This document shows, one piece after another, positions 1-8,341 of a stretch of 11,002 nucleotides of DNA. The notes below the pieces were generated by a model. The model searched no databases. It had not been told where the DNA came from and was given only the letters and a program-made list of their open reading frames with translations. Position 1 is the first letter of the stretch. The number at the start of each line of letters is the position of its first letter. Position numbers and translations under genes: made by a program. This stretch comes from JAYTQG01 sp043746815 (lineage in GTDB: Bacteria > Actinomycetota > Thermoleophilia > Miltoncostaeales > Miltoncostaeaceae), in assembly GCA_043746815.1 (NCBI GenBank), contig JAYTQG010000074.1, positions 1 to 11,002 of the forward strand, given 5' to 3'.

Positions 1-95
1 TCTCCTGCATATCTGGCCATATTCGGGAGACCGAGGACGATGGATTGCGACGGTCGCAGCCGTCGAAAACGTAAAGACACTTCCGGCGCGGGACA
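1..95. other. Left-edge stretch without a supported gene
   Basis: No coding frame with a recognisable product is visible here. It lies just downstream of the SDR stop codon. The only structure is a short inverted repeat, cgacgg at 48-53 and ccgtcg at 60-65, with a 6-nt loop. It has no U-tract on the 3' side in either direction, so I do not call it an intrinsic terminator. The left portion may belong to a gene or intergenic region outside the window. Confidence 0.4.
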
Positions 96-761
96 CTAGC
101 TCCAATCAACCTCTGAGCCGTCGCTCTCGAGGGCGCCAAAAACACGCTGGGCCATCTCGGCTGGGTCGCGCCCTGTCGGAAGGTTTGGCGGCGAACCGGC
201 CAATGGTCGGGTCGCGAGGCCCGTCTCCATATGTGGCGGGCAGAGGTCCAAGACGCGGACACCGACCCGACGGGCCTCCCGTGTCAGGGCGATGTCGAAG
301 GCACTGAGTGCCGCCTTCGATGCCGAGTAGGCCGCCATTCCCGCCATCGGCTGCCGGGCGACGATACCGGTCGTATTGACGATGACCCCACCACGCCCAA
401 GGACGCCGAGCGATGCCCGGGCGAGGCGAATCGGCAGCAACGTGTTCACCTCAAATAGCGCCCGGAGCGTGTCGTCAGTCACGTCGCTGACCGGCCCAAA
501 CGCGACGACGCCGACGGCGCACACCACCATATCGAGGCCCCCGAGGAGTTCGGCCGCCCCCGCAAGGAGGTCTTCGGGCGCACCGTCAGCAGTGAGATCG
601 GCCGCCAGTACCTGGCAGCCCAGAGCGTTTCTACGCTCCGTCAGGCGCTTGGCGTCTCGCCCCGAAAGCACAAGACGGGCACCAGCGACACCGAACGCCG
701 TACTCAGTGCAGACCCAAACCCACCTGTTGCGCCGACGAGGAGTACGCGAAGTCCGTTCAT
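96..761 (-). CDS. Short-chain dehydrogenase/reductase (SDR) of unknown substrate
   Basis: A 221-residue classical-size SDR, expected to be a soluble NAD(P)-dependent oxidoreductase. Visible features are the N-terminal dinucleotide-binding turn GATGGFG (residues 10-16), an Asp after the second strand region (AADLT, about 55), a CAVG sequence in place of the usual NxAG (81-84), the structural Asn in FEVNT (106) and the active-site pair Tyr145 and Lys149 in YSASK. The usual catalytic Ser, about 13 residues before Tyr, is not present: the segment reads NTTG (129-132), so Thr131 may substitute. I start at ATG 761 because MNGLRVLLVGATGG places the first strand right at the N-terminus as in the family. 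A GGAG abuts this ATG too closely to be a good ribosome site, so ATG 779 is possible. The frame stays open to a TTG at 827 with no support. It is transcribed away from the plus-strand glycosyltransferase. Substrate and pathway are unknown. Confidence 0.88.
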   Translation of the reverse strand: MNGLRVLLVGATGGFGSALSTAFGVAGARLVLSGRDAKRLTERRNALGCQVLAADLTADGAPEDLLAGAAELLGGLDMVVCAVGVVAFGPVSDVTDDTLRALFEVNTLLPIRLARASLGVLGRGGVIVNTTGIVARQPMAGMAAYSASKAALSAFDIALTREARRVGVRVLDLCPPHMETGLATRPLAGSPPNLPTGRDPAEMAQRVFGALESDGSEVDWS

Positions 762-811
762 CTCCACGTAACACACCATACGCGCCCGCAGTTGCGAATC
801 GACGCCCAACC

Positions 812-825
812 GGCGTCGCGACGCC
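812..825. repeat. Perfect 14-bp palindrome in the divergent intergenic region
   Basis: The sequence ggcgtcgcgacgcc equals its own reverse complement. It sits between the divergent SDR and GT-C glycosyltransferase genes, 6 bp upstream of the Shine-Dalgarno at 831. The placement suits an operator for a dimeric regulator acting on one or both genes, but I see no convincing -35/-10 pair next to it and the GC-rich context makes chance palindromes less surprising. Confidence 0.35.
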
Positions 826-830
826 AATCC

Positions 831-836
831 GGAGAG
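831..836 (+). promoter_or_regulatory. Strong Shine-Dalgarno feeding a four-codon mini-ORF
   Basis: GGAGAG lies 7 nt (counted from GGAG) before ATG 842, an ideal spacing. That ATG opens only the frame M-L-R-R-stop (842-856). It is 16 nt or more from the GTG at 853 that starts the long glycosyltransferase frame, too far for direct use. So the best ribosome site here serves the mini-ORF, not the long gene. Confidence 0.55.
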
Positions 837-841
837 TCAAT

Positions 842-856
842 ATGCTCCGCCGGTGA
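842..856 (+). CDS. Four-codon mini-ORF overlapping the GT-C start (possible coupling leader)
   Basis: ATG CTC CGC CGG TGA follows a well-placed GGAGAG. Its stop TGA (854-856) overlaps the GTG start (853-855) of the membrane glycosyltransferase in a GTGA junction, the geometry of translational coupling by stop-restart. The alternative is that a one-base error or natural frameshift separates ATG 842 from the long frame, which would make the true product begin MLRR. Sequence alone does not decide between these. Confidence 0.4.
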   Translation: MLRR

Positions 857-2364
857 ATTCGGCACGTCAGCTGCGCACCCAGATAATTACGAGGATTGCC
901 GCGCGCCCCACCGTCTTCGCGCTCGCCGCCGTCATCTTGCTCGGCGTGTGGATTCGCACGTACCACTTCTCGGCTCCGATCGCGGACACGCACTTCTTCC
1001 GCCAGACCCAAACTGCTGGGACGGTCTGGATCTGGGACCGGTTCGGCTTCGACTTCACGGGGTACCGGGTTAACGTTTTTGGCGGCGGGCACTGGGTGCT
1101 GGAGTTGCCGACCTATCAGACCGTCGTATTCGCTCTCGTCAAGGTCTTCGGTTTCCACGAAGAGCTGGGGCGTGTGGTCTCAATCGCGGCCTATGTCATC
1201 GGATCAGTCCTCCTTTACGCCATCGGCCGACGCGTTCTCGAGAGCCGATTGGGAGCACTGGTTGCGGTCACGATGTTTTCCCTGATGCCAATCCTGGTCT
1301 TCTACTACCGCGCGTTTCACATCGACCCGTTCACGATCACCATGGCGCTTGGCTTGATCTACGCCCTCCTGCGTTTTTCCGAGGGTTCGGCATGGCGTTG
1401 GTGGTCGCTCGCCGCGGTATTGCTCCCCCTCGTGATGCTCACGAAGGCAACCATCTTCCTCGCATTCGCGCTCCCTGCAGCCTCGCTTGCCCTCAGAGGG
1501 TTACAGCGCAGGGGCCGCGACTGGCGGCTGTGGCCAGCGAGCATCAGCGTGTTTCTGACGAGTTGTCTCATTCTTCTGCTCTGGACCCGCCACGGGGACC
1601 GCCTCAACGCCCAATCCAGCGGCAACACCTTCAACGGCGCGTGGGACTGGTATTTCGGGAGCACACTGACCAACCTCGAGACCTACCAAACCATCCTTGA
1701 CCGGTTCAGTTCGAATCTCCAGTGGCTCGGCTGGTTGCTGGTTGCGCTCGGGGCTGGGCGCATCCTATTCGGGCAATTTGCGTATCGCCGAGAGCTCGGA
1801 CTGCTCGTCCTCAGCAACTTCATGGCCTTGGTGGTATTCGCGAATCTCAACAACATCCACGACTACTACCAACTGCCGTGGTACGTCGCCCTTTCTCTAC
1901 TCGCGGGCCTTGGCGCCGCTTGGCTGCGCGGACTGGCTCCCCGCGCCGACATTCGGACCATCTCGACGGCAACGGCGGGGGTTCTCATCACACTCGGCGT
2001 TGCGTACCGCGCAGAACTCGTCCACGGCTACTTCAATCCGATTACGTTTTCGCAAGACACCGTCAACTTCGGTGAACTCATCGGCCGCACTACTCCTGAA
2101 GGACATCGGGTTATCATCGTTGGGGCGAGCGTTGACCCCAGCAATCCGGCAACACTCTTCTTCGCCCGTCGAATCGGCTGGGAAATTCCTTCTGTCAACG
2201 CCACGCAATTCGAAAAGGCTGCTGCCGGTGATCCCAAGCTCGGGGCAGTGGTCGTTATCAAGGGGGGCGCCCCGATCCCAGCGCACGTCCTAAAGGTCGT
2301 GGCGTTCCGCCACTTCAAGACGACGTACGATGACGCCAACGTCACCGTCTTTCGAGCGCCCTGA
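853..2364 (+). CDS. GT-C family membrane glycosyltransferase (GT39/PMT-ArnT-like)
   Basis: A 503-residue polytopic membrane protein, expected to transfer a sugar from a polyprenyl-phosphate donor to an acceptor on the outer face of the cytoplasmic membrane. The first hydrophobic segment is about 21-36. It is followed by an extracytoplasmic loop with ADTHFFRQTQTA (44-55), which holds the acidic residue (Asp45) and RQ-TA pattern typical of the ArnT/PMT-like DxH(W/F)RQ loop. Further hydrophobic segments lie near 108-127, 132-154, 183-215, 228-246, 290-306, 313-331, 340-360 and 370-385. HDYYQLP (336-342) resembles the HxYY-P motif seen in bacterial members. The C-terminal 110 residues look soluble. 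The start is GTG 853. No alternative ATG exists in frame, and this GTG overlaps the mini-ORF stop at 854-856. It converges on the family 2 glycosyltransferase with a 24-nt gap and is the probable acceptor-side partner of that polyprenyl-sugar synthase (inference). Confidence 0.88.
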   Translation: MNSARQLRTQIITRIAARPTVFALAAVILLGVWIRTYHFSAPIADTHFFRQTQTAGTVWIWDRFGFDFTGYRVNVFGGGHWVLELPTYQTVVFALVKVFGFHEELGRVVSIAAYVIGSVLLYAIGRRVLESRLGALVAVTMFSLMPILVFYYRAFHIDPFTITMALGLIYALLRFSEGSAWRWWSLAAVLLPLVMLTKATIFLAFALPAASLALRGLQRRGRDWRLWPASISVFLTSCLILLLWTRHGDRLNAQSSGNTFNGAWDWYFGSTLTNLETYQTILDRFSSNLQWLGWLLVALGAGRILFGQFAYRRELGLLVLSNFMALVVFANLNNIHDYYQLPWYVALSLLAGLGAAWLRGLAPRADIRTISTATAGVLITLGVAYRAELVHGYFNPITFSQDTVNFGELIGRTTPEGHRVIIVGASVDPSNPATLFFARRIGWEIPSVNATQFEKAAAGDPKLGAVVVIKGGAPIPAHVLKVVAFRHFKTTYDDANVTVFRAP

Positions 2365-2388
2365 CCGCCTCCCCCCGTCCCGGCTGAG

Positions 2389-3161
2389 CTATTGCGTCTC
2401 GACGTCAACTTCGTCGGCCGCCCGTTCGGGCACTTGGCGGCGATAGTCCCCCCGCGAGAGGGCGCGCTCCAGCATGCAGTAGAAGACGATGAAGGCGTAT
2501 CGGGAGCCCATCTCCTTCACCTTGAACTTCGAAACTCCGGCTTCGCGGCCGATCCAATCGTTCGGGACGACACGGTAGGTGTAGCCGCGAACGATTGCCT
2601 TGAGGGGGATCTCCACGGTGAGGTTAAAGTGGTGCGACAACAGTGGACGAACTCCGTCGATCACCTCGCGCCGGTACAGCTTGAATGCATTCGTCACGTC
2701 GTCGTAGCGAAAGCGAAACAGAACCCGGATACCGGCATTCGCGAAGCGATTGATCCGCAGCTTGACCTTCGGATAGCCCGTAACGTGGCTCTCCTTCGAG
2801 AACCGCGTTCCAAATACGCAGTCTGCCCCGCTCTCGACGAGCGTCTCGTAAAACCGAACGAGATCCTCGGGACGGTCGGACGCGTCCGCCATGTAGATCG
2901 CGACGCAGTCGCCGGTGTAACGGTCGAGACCCGCTTGGATCGCCAAGCCGAAGCCGTTTGGTGCCCCTCGCGAGAACCAAGCCAACTCAGGAACGTCGGA
3001 CTCAAGCGAGGCCAAAATCTCCGCGGTCGTGTCCTTCGAGCCGTCGTCAACGACGACAATCTCATGCTCGATCCCAGCCTCAGCGAGGGTGGCGTGAAGG
3101 CCGCGAACGGTCCCCTCGATCCCGCCCTCTTCGTTGTGCGCGGGGATGACGACCGAGAGCT

Positions 3162-3165
<4 letters not shown>
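2389..3165 (-). CDS. Family 2 glycosyltransferase, DPM1/polyprenyl-phosphate sugar synthase-like
   Basis: 258 residues with the GT-A fold. Landmarks are VVIPAHNEE at the N-terminus (5-13), VVVDDGSKDTT (37-47) with the nucleotide-binding Asp40/Asp41, GFGLAIQAGLD (71-81), the metal-binding region YMADASDRPED (91-101) with Asp94, and NAFKLYRREVI (159-169). This motif set is that of dolichol-phosphate-mannose-synthase-like enzymes, which move a sugar from a nucleotide donor to polyprenyl phosphate on the cytoplasmic face. It lacks C-terminal membrane segments, so it would act as a peripheral, soluble-type DPM1. The start is GTG 3165, whose GTGA overlaps the upstream epimerase stop by 4 nt, implying translational coupling. 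It is the last gene of the minus-strand glycan block. The sugar it uses is unknown. A general GT2 role on another lipid acceptor is possible. Confidence 0.9.
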
Positions 3166-4229
<1,064 letters not shown>

Positions 4230-4298
4230 GTCACATCCCCCTCGTCGGCGCCGATGATAGCCACCTGGACGCATGGGCCGTCAACAGTCGGCAGGCCA

Positions 4299-5003
4299 CT
4301 ATGGGGCCGGTGTTCGAGCGATCACCAGCATTTGGCGGCCGAGAAGGCGCCAGGCGATGGGAAGACGAAGGTAGAGCCGCAAGAGCGCGATCGAATTTGG
4401 GATTCGGCCGTCTTTCACGGTGTACGGAAGGAATCGTGGAACGACTTTTGTGACCTCGTACCCCGCCAACATGAGCGCCTCGGGCAGTGACCGGTGTGTC
4501 AGGGGCAAATGATGGTCGAAGTAGTCCCAGTACTTGCCCCCGAGGTAGTGCATATTCGGCATGAGAACGATGATCTGGCCGCCAGGGCGCAACACTCGTC
4601 GACACTCGGCCAGGGTTCGGAGCAGCGTAGGTTTGTCGGGCAGATGCTCGAAGAAGTTCGACGTAAACACGACGTCGACGCTCGCGTCGCTGATCGCGGT
4701 CATCTCATCGGACCGGGCCAGCACGACTTCCGCATCGATTGCGTAGCGATGGGTCTCGGGATTCAGATCGACGGCAATTTTTCGGCCGCAGCGAATGTTG
4801 TTGATGAACTCACACGAACCAGCGGCGAGATCGATCACGGTGTCGTCGGCGCGGATGTGGTGCGAGAACACCTCCCGGCACAGGACCTGCCACATCTGTT
4901 CTTTGAAGGCCATTTCGTCGTCGGTGAAGCGCAGCCGATAGATGTCCGAGAGGTCGCCCCCAGAACCCGCGTCCACCCCCGCTTGGGTACCAGTTTCCGT
5001 CAT
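4299..5003 (-). CDS. Class I SAM-dependent methyltransferase
   Basis: 234 residues with the Rossmann-like methyltransferase core. Motif I is VIDLAAGSCEFI (56-67), a truncated-Gly version of DxGxGxG. The acidic residue of motif II follows in VDLNPETH (78-85), then DASVDVVFTSNFFEHLPD (106-123) and RRVLRPGGQIIVLMPN (135-150). The pattern is that of the Methyltransf_11/23-type small-molecule enzymes, not of rRNA or DNA methylases. The start ATG 5003 has AAAGGA 7 nt upstream. It lies between two sugar-nucleotide epimerases, 29 nt after the first and 69 nt before the second, so O- or C-methylation of a sugar or glycolipid is the reasonable guess (inference). The target atom cannot be read from sequence. 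Confidence 0.88.
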   Translation of the reverse strand: MTETGTQAGVDAGSGGDLSDIYRLRFTDDEMAFKEQMWQVLCREVFSHHIRADDTVIDLAAGSCEFINNIRCGRKIAVDLNPETHRYAIDAEVVLARSDEMTAISDASVDVVFTSNFFEHLPDKPTLLRTLAECRRVLRPGGQIIVLMPNMHYLGGKYWDYFDHHLPLTHRSLPEALMLAGYEVTKVVPRFLPYTVKDGRIPNSIALLRLYLRLPIAWRLLGRQMLVIARTPAP

Positions 5004-5032
5004 GGAGTTGTCCTTTCAGAGCGAGGGATGGT

Positions 5033-6109
5033 TCAGCTCCCCTCGGGTGCAAAAATAGGCGCCAGGAGTGTCTCGTTTGCCGCGATCCACCGCTCGATGT
5101 CCCCAACGATGTCCACGGGACGACGCTGTGGGGCCCAGCCGGTCATCTCTGTAACCCGCCGGTTGTCGGTGCAGTACCAGGGCATATCGACCGAAGCGCT
5201 ATCGGGAACACTGGCAATTGGAACGCGTCGCCCGGTCGCCGCCTCGCAAAGACCGGTGAGCTCCGCAAGTGAGACGGAGCCGTCGATGCCTCCGCCAACG
5301 TTAAAAACTCCCCCGGTCAGCGCGTCAATCCGTTCGTACTGCACACCAATCAACCGATGAAGGTCCTCGGGGTGAAGCAAGTCCCGAACCTGTTTTCCAG
5401 TGCCTCCAAAACCGGTATAGCGGAGCGGGAGTCCGAAGTGGTGGTTGGCAACCCAGAGGGTGAAAACGCCCTGATCCACCTTGCCGAACTGTCCCGCCCC
5501 TGCGATGACCCCGCAACGATTGATGACAGCACGCATACCGTACGTGTCCACGTATTCCTGGACGAATAGCTCCGAGGCAAGTTTGCTTGCCCCATAGAGC
5601 GACCGTGGCGAGTCGGTCGGAAAATCCTCCGCAATTCCGTGGCTGCTCATTCCACGTTGAGAAAGTGGCTCCGAGAGCGTGAGGCGAGTGTCCGCCTCGA
5701 CGAGAGGGATCGACCGCAGCGGGGCGATCGAATACACACGGGAGGTGGACAGGAAGATGACAGCGCCGACTCGCCGCCGGGAAAACTCGAGGCAGTTCAG
5801 CGTTCCGAGCAAGTTCGTCTGGAGCAGATAGTCCGGTGAACCGTCGATCCCGGCGAGGACGCTCGGCTCTGCTGACGCCTCGATCAGGAGATCGAAGCTT
5901 CCCTCCAACGTGGCCAAGTCCGATGCGACCCGGATGTCCCCATGAACGAATGTGATTCCAACCGCACGGAGAAGACCGATATTGATTTCGGCCCCACGTC
6001 GTTTGAGGTTGTCCAAGCAAACAATGTCGGCGGTGGGATCGTCCCGCCGAATGGACCGGGCCAGATGGGCCCCCACGAACCCAGCGCCTCCGGTGATCAG
6101 TACGCGCAC
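5033..6109 (-). CDS. NAD-dependent epimerase/dehydratase (extended SDR)
   Basis: 358 residues. The NAD-binding motif TGGAGFVG is at 6-13, Asp33 in CLDN follows strand 2, and IEASAEPS (76-83) matches the NAD-contact loop. The catalytic region is FLSTSRVYS (119-127) and SLYGASK with Tyr172 and Lys176. Towards the C-terminus are GTGKQVRDLLHPEDL (236-250) and FNVGGG (269-274). It is clearly paralogous to the other epimerase in this block: SLxGASKLA, VQEY and GKQVRD align in the same order, but this copy keeps the catalytic Tyr. The start is GTG 6109, in a TAGTG junction that overlaps the upstream stop by one base, with GGAG 10 nt upstream. A longer open frame to 6217 is the shadow of the previous gene. 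It probably works on a nucleotide sugar. Epimerase versus dehydratase versus reductase cannot be told apart. Confidence 0.88.
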   Translation of the reverse strand: MRVLITGGAGFVGAHLARSIRRDDPTADIVCLDNLKRRGAEINIGLLRAVGITFVHGDIRVASDLATLEGSFDLLIEASAEPSVLAGIDGSPDYLLQTNLLGTLNCLEFSRRRVGAVIFLSTSRVYSIAPLRSIPLVEADTRLTLSEPLSQRGMSSHGIAEDFPTDSPRSLYGASKLASELFVQEYVDTYGMRAVINRCGVIAGAGQFGKVDQGVFTLWVANHHFGLPLRYTGFGGTGKQVRDLLHPEDLHRLIGVQYERIDALTGGVFNVGGGIDGSVSLAELTGLCEAATGRRVPIASVPDSASVDMPWYCTDNRRVTEMTGWAPQRRPVDIVGDIERWIAANETLLAPIFAPEGS

Positions 6110-7110
6110 TACTCTGCTGCTCCAACGAGAGCTGTGCCCGGCCGGATCAATGACCGAAGCGACAGCCCGAGCCTCGGCAAAAGTGCAAGCCCCACGATCG
6201 TGGTGGGAATGAACCACACCGCATGAAGAATCACCGATACCGCCAACGCGACGCTGCGGTCGACGCCAGCCAAGCCGAGGGCTTCAACGGTAAGCCACTG
6301 GTAGGTGCCGACAAAGCCAGGCGAGGATGGAATGGCAATCCCGAGGTTGATGACCGCGGTTAGGAGAAGCGCCTCCGCCAGGCTGAGATGGACGCCCAAT
6401 GCACGCGCGGCGGACCACGCTCCAACGGTCCAACTGGCCCACAGCAGTACCGTTGCTGAAAGCATCCGCAGGGAACGTGAGGGCGTCGCAATCCCGGCCA
6501 TCGTGGCCGCGAAGCGCTCGCGCATCGCCCGAAAGCGACCAGCATCCGCATGCTCGTGCCGCCGCCCCGACCACCAGCGACACGCAATAACGATGGAAAC
6601 GAGAATGAGTGCGATCGCGAGCGCTGCGATAGCGATCGCAGCAACCCACCCGTCGCGACGAACGAACGGGAGCGAAATTCCAAGAACGGCTGTCAGGACG
6701 ATGACGTCGCACCCCCGATCGGCGAGTGCGACCGACGCAGCCCGCGCAATACCCCCACCGGTGGCCTTCCCCGACCACAGGATCCGGAGAAGATCGCCCG
6801 GCCGCGCGGGGAGAAGATTATTTGCAGCGATTGAGGTGAGGATCGTGGCGAAGAAGCGCCGACGCGAGGGGATGGTCGGCCCGCTGGGTTCGCTCGCCAT
6901 CCTCCAGCGAATGGCCATGGCAATCAATCCGACGTTCACCCCAAGGGCGCTCAGCGCAACCCAGCGAAGCCGCGCACCCACCAGCGAGCGACGCACGGCG
7001 TGGAGGTCAACGTTCCGCAGCGCCAGACAAAGGAGCCCAACCGACAGCAGCGAGCCCGCAAGGGCAATCCAATGACGCGGCCCAAAGCGGGACGATCGGT
7101 CGCCAGTCAC
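6109..7110 (-). CDS. UPF0104/AglD-like membrane protein (flippase-like domain)
   Basis: 333 residues with about seven or eight hydrophobic segments (about 13-31, 50-69, 86-104, 133-150, 156-177, 214-236, 246-270, 286-313). Signature motifs of the lysylphosphatidylglycerol-synthase transmembrane/UPF0104 family are NNLLPARPGDLLR (97-109) and IPSSPGFVGTYQ (260-271). Family members occur alone, as here, in glycolipid and N-glycan clusters (archaeal AglD region), and with a synthetase domain in MprF. No synthetase domain is present. The likely role is lipid-linked sugar transport or a step in its assembly (inference). The start is GTG 7110, which follows an in-frame TAG at 7122-7120. No good Shine-Dalgarno precedes it, so coupling to coaBC 28 nt upstream is plausible. 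Its stop TAG shares one base with the next gene's GTG. Confidence 0.88.
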   Translation of the reverse strand: MTGDRSSRFGPRHWIALAGSLLSVGLLCLALRNVDLHAVRRSLVGARLRWVALSALGVNVGLIAMAIRWRMASEPSGPTIPSRRRFFATILTSIAANNLLPARPGDLLRILWSGKATGGGIARAASVALADRGCDVIVLTAVLGISLPFVRRDGWVAAIAIAALAIALILVSIVIACRWWSGRRHEHADAGRFRAMRERFAATMAGIATPSRSLRMLSATVLLWASWTVGAWSAARALGVHLSLAEALLLTAVINLGIAIPSSPGFVGTYQWLTVEALGLAGVDRSVALAVSVILHAVWFIPTTIVGLALLPRLGLSLRSLIRPGTALVGAAE

Positions 7111-7136
7111 GCCGGGAGGCTACCCGAGGCCCCGGC
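7111..7136 (-). repeat. Weak inverted repeat between coaBC and the UPF0104 gene
   Basis: GCCGGG and CCCGGC arms (6 bp, 14-nt loop) fill the 28-nt gap and end right at the UPF0104 start codon. There is no U-tract, so it is not a standard terminator. If it folds it would occlude the start region of the membrane protein gene, making a translational role possible. The short stem in GC-rich DNA could be chance. Confidence 0.25.
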
Positions 7137-7138
7137 GG

Positions 7139-8341
7139 TCAGGCGCCAGCGGCGTCACGGATTGCCTCCGCAGCGTCCAAGATTGCCTCGGCGCAGGCTC
7201 GCTTACTCGCTGGCCCGATCGCGGTCTCGCCGCCGTCGCCGATGATCGTGATTGCGTTGTCAGGGCCGTCAAAGCCGATCCCTGGCTGTGCGATGTCGTT
7301 GTGAACGATCAGGTCCACCCGCTTGCGGACCCGCTTCTCGCGTGCCCGCTCAAGACCCGCAGCTCCGTGCTCGGCCGCAAATCCGATGAGCAGTTGCGTC
7401 GGAGTCCGTTTCGCCGCAAGATCAATGAGGATGTCGTCGGTCCGCTCCAGGGTGATGGCGAGTTCCGCTGTCGCCGACTTGTCCATCTTTCCGGCAATCT
7501 GCGCGACGGGGCGGTAGTCAGCGACGGCGGCGGCCATGACGACGATGTCCGCTTGGGGAAGCGCCCGGAGTGCCTCGGCGTGCAGTTCGGCGGCGGTGGC
7601 CGCGTCGATCAGGGTGATGCCAAACGGCAGCGCGACCGTCAGGTTGCTCGCAATGACGGTCACGTCTGCACCCCGATCTCTCGCGGCCTCAGCAATCGCC
7701 ACTGCCATTCGACCGCTGGAGCGGTTCCCGACGTAGCGCACCGAATCAATGGGCTCACGGGTCCCGCCTCCGGTGACGAGAACGCGAACGCCGGTGAGAC
7801 TGGCGTGTTTGCCCAGCGCGCGACTCACTGCGGCGATGATGTCGGCGGTCTCGGCGAGACGCCCCTCCCCCACGTCACCGTCTGCGAGGAGGCCCGTGGC
7901 GGGCGGGACAACCTGAACGCCGCGCGCCCGGAGGGTGTCCATGTTCGCCCGGGTCGCGGCGTGCAACCACATGCGTGTGTTCATCGCAGGAGCGACGATG
8001 ACGGGCGCCTCGACAGCCAAGTAGGTGGTCGTCACCAGGTCGTTCGCGATCCCTGCTGCCATACGGGCAAGCGTGTTCGCAGATGCCGGGACGACGATCA
8101 TTGCATCGGCAGCGCGGGCGAAGTCCAAATGGTCATAGCCCTCCTCGGCGGTCCCAGGAAAGAGGGTCGTCCCGACGGGGTGCCCCGAAAGCGCCGCGAA
8201 GGTCGCCGCCCCGATGAAGCGCTCAGCGGTCGCGGTCATGACTACCGTGACGTCGTTGCCCTCGCGTTGGAGGGCCCGCAGGACCTCAACGGCCTTGTAC
8301 GCGGCGATCCCTCCGGTTACCGCCAGCAGGATGCGGGCCAC
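7139..8341 (-). CDS. coaBC: Bifunctional phosphopantothenoylcysteine decarboxylase / phosphopantothenate-cysteine ligase
   Basis: 400 residues, full length for CoaBC (Dfp). It makes 4'-phosphopantetheine in two cytosolic steps of coenzyme A synthesis. The N-terminal FMN-binding CoaC domain (1 to about 180) opens with LLAVTGGIAAYKA (5-17) and has the catalytic His71 in DHLDF and Asn121 in PAMNTRMW. The CoaB domain (about 184-400) shows VTGGGTREPIDSVRYVGNRSSG (189-210), AAAVADYRP (270-278) and the lysine segment GKMDKS (284-289). The E. coli ACGD motif containing Cys158 reads ADGD here (153-156), so Asp154 is where the cysteine would be. The fixed offset of four residues for His71 and Asn121 supports this alignment. 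The start is GTG 8341, sharing one base with the gmk stop (TAGTG). In many actinobacteria rpoZ separates gmk and coaBC. It is absent here. Confidence 0.96.
   Translation of the reverse strand: MARILLAVTGGIAAYKAVEVLRALQREGNDVTVVMTATAERFIGAATFAALSGHPVGTTLFPGTAEEGYDHLDFARAADAMIVVPASANTLARMAAGIANDLVTTTYLAVEAPVIVAPAMNTRMWLHAATRANMDTLRARGVQVVPPATGLLADGDVGEGRLAETADIIAAVSRALGKHASLTGVRVLVTGGGTREPIDSVRYVGNRSSGRMAVAIAEAARDRGADVTVIASNLTVALPFGITLIDAATAAELHAEALRALPQADIVVMAAAVADYRPVAQIAGKMDKSATAELAITLERTDDILIDLAAKRTPTQLLIGFAAEHGAAGLERAREKRVRKRVDLIVHNDIAQPGIGFDGPDNAITIIGDGGETAIGPASKRACAEAILDAAEAIRDAAGA

Noticed and set aside
48..65. Stem-loop downstream of the SDR stop
   Set aside because: A 6-bp stem without a U-tract in either direction does not support an intrinsic terminator.
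777..782. TATGGT as a -10 box for the SDR gene
   Set aside because: No -35-like hexamer stands at 16-19 bp upstream; the nearest TTG-containing site is 23 bp away.
2365..2388. Bidirectional terminator between the convergent glycosyltransferase genes
   Set aside because: The 24-nt gap is C-rich and shows no inverted repeat.
4494..5360. 288-codon plus-strand open frame
   Set aside because: It runs antisense across the methyltransferase and the start of an epimerase, crossing their boundary, with no motif of its own.
6110..6217. Upstream extension of the epimerase frame
   Set aside because: The extra 36 residues overlap the UPF0104 gene, lack family similarity, and GTG 6109 has a good ribosome site and places the NAD motif at the N-terminus.
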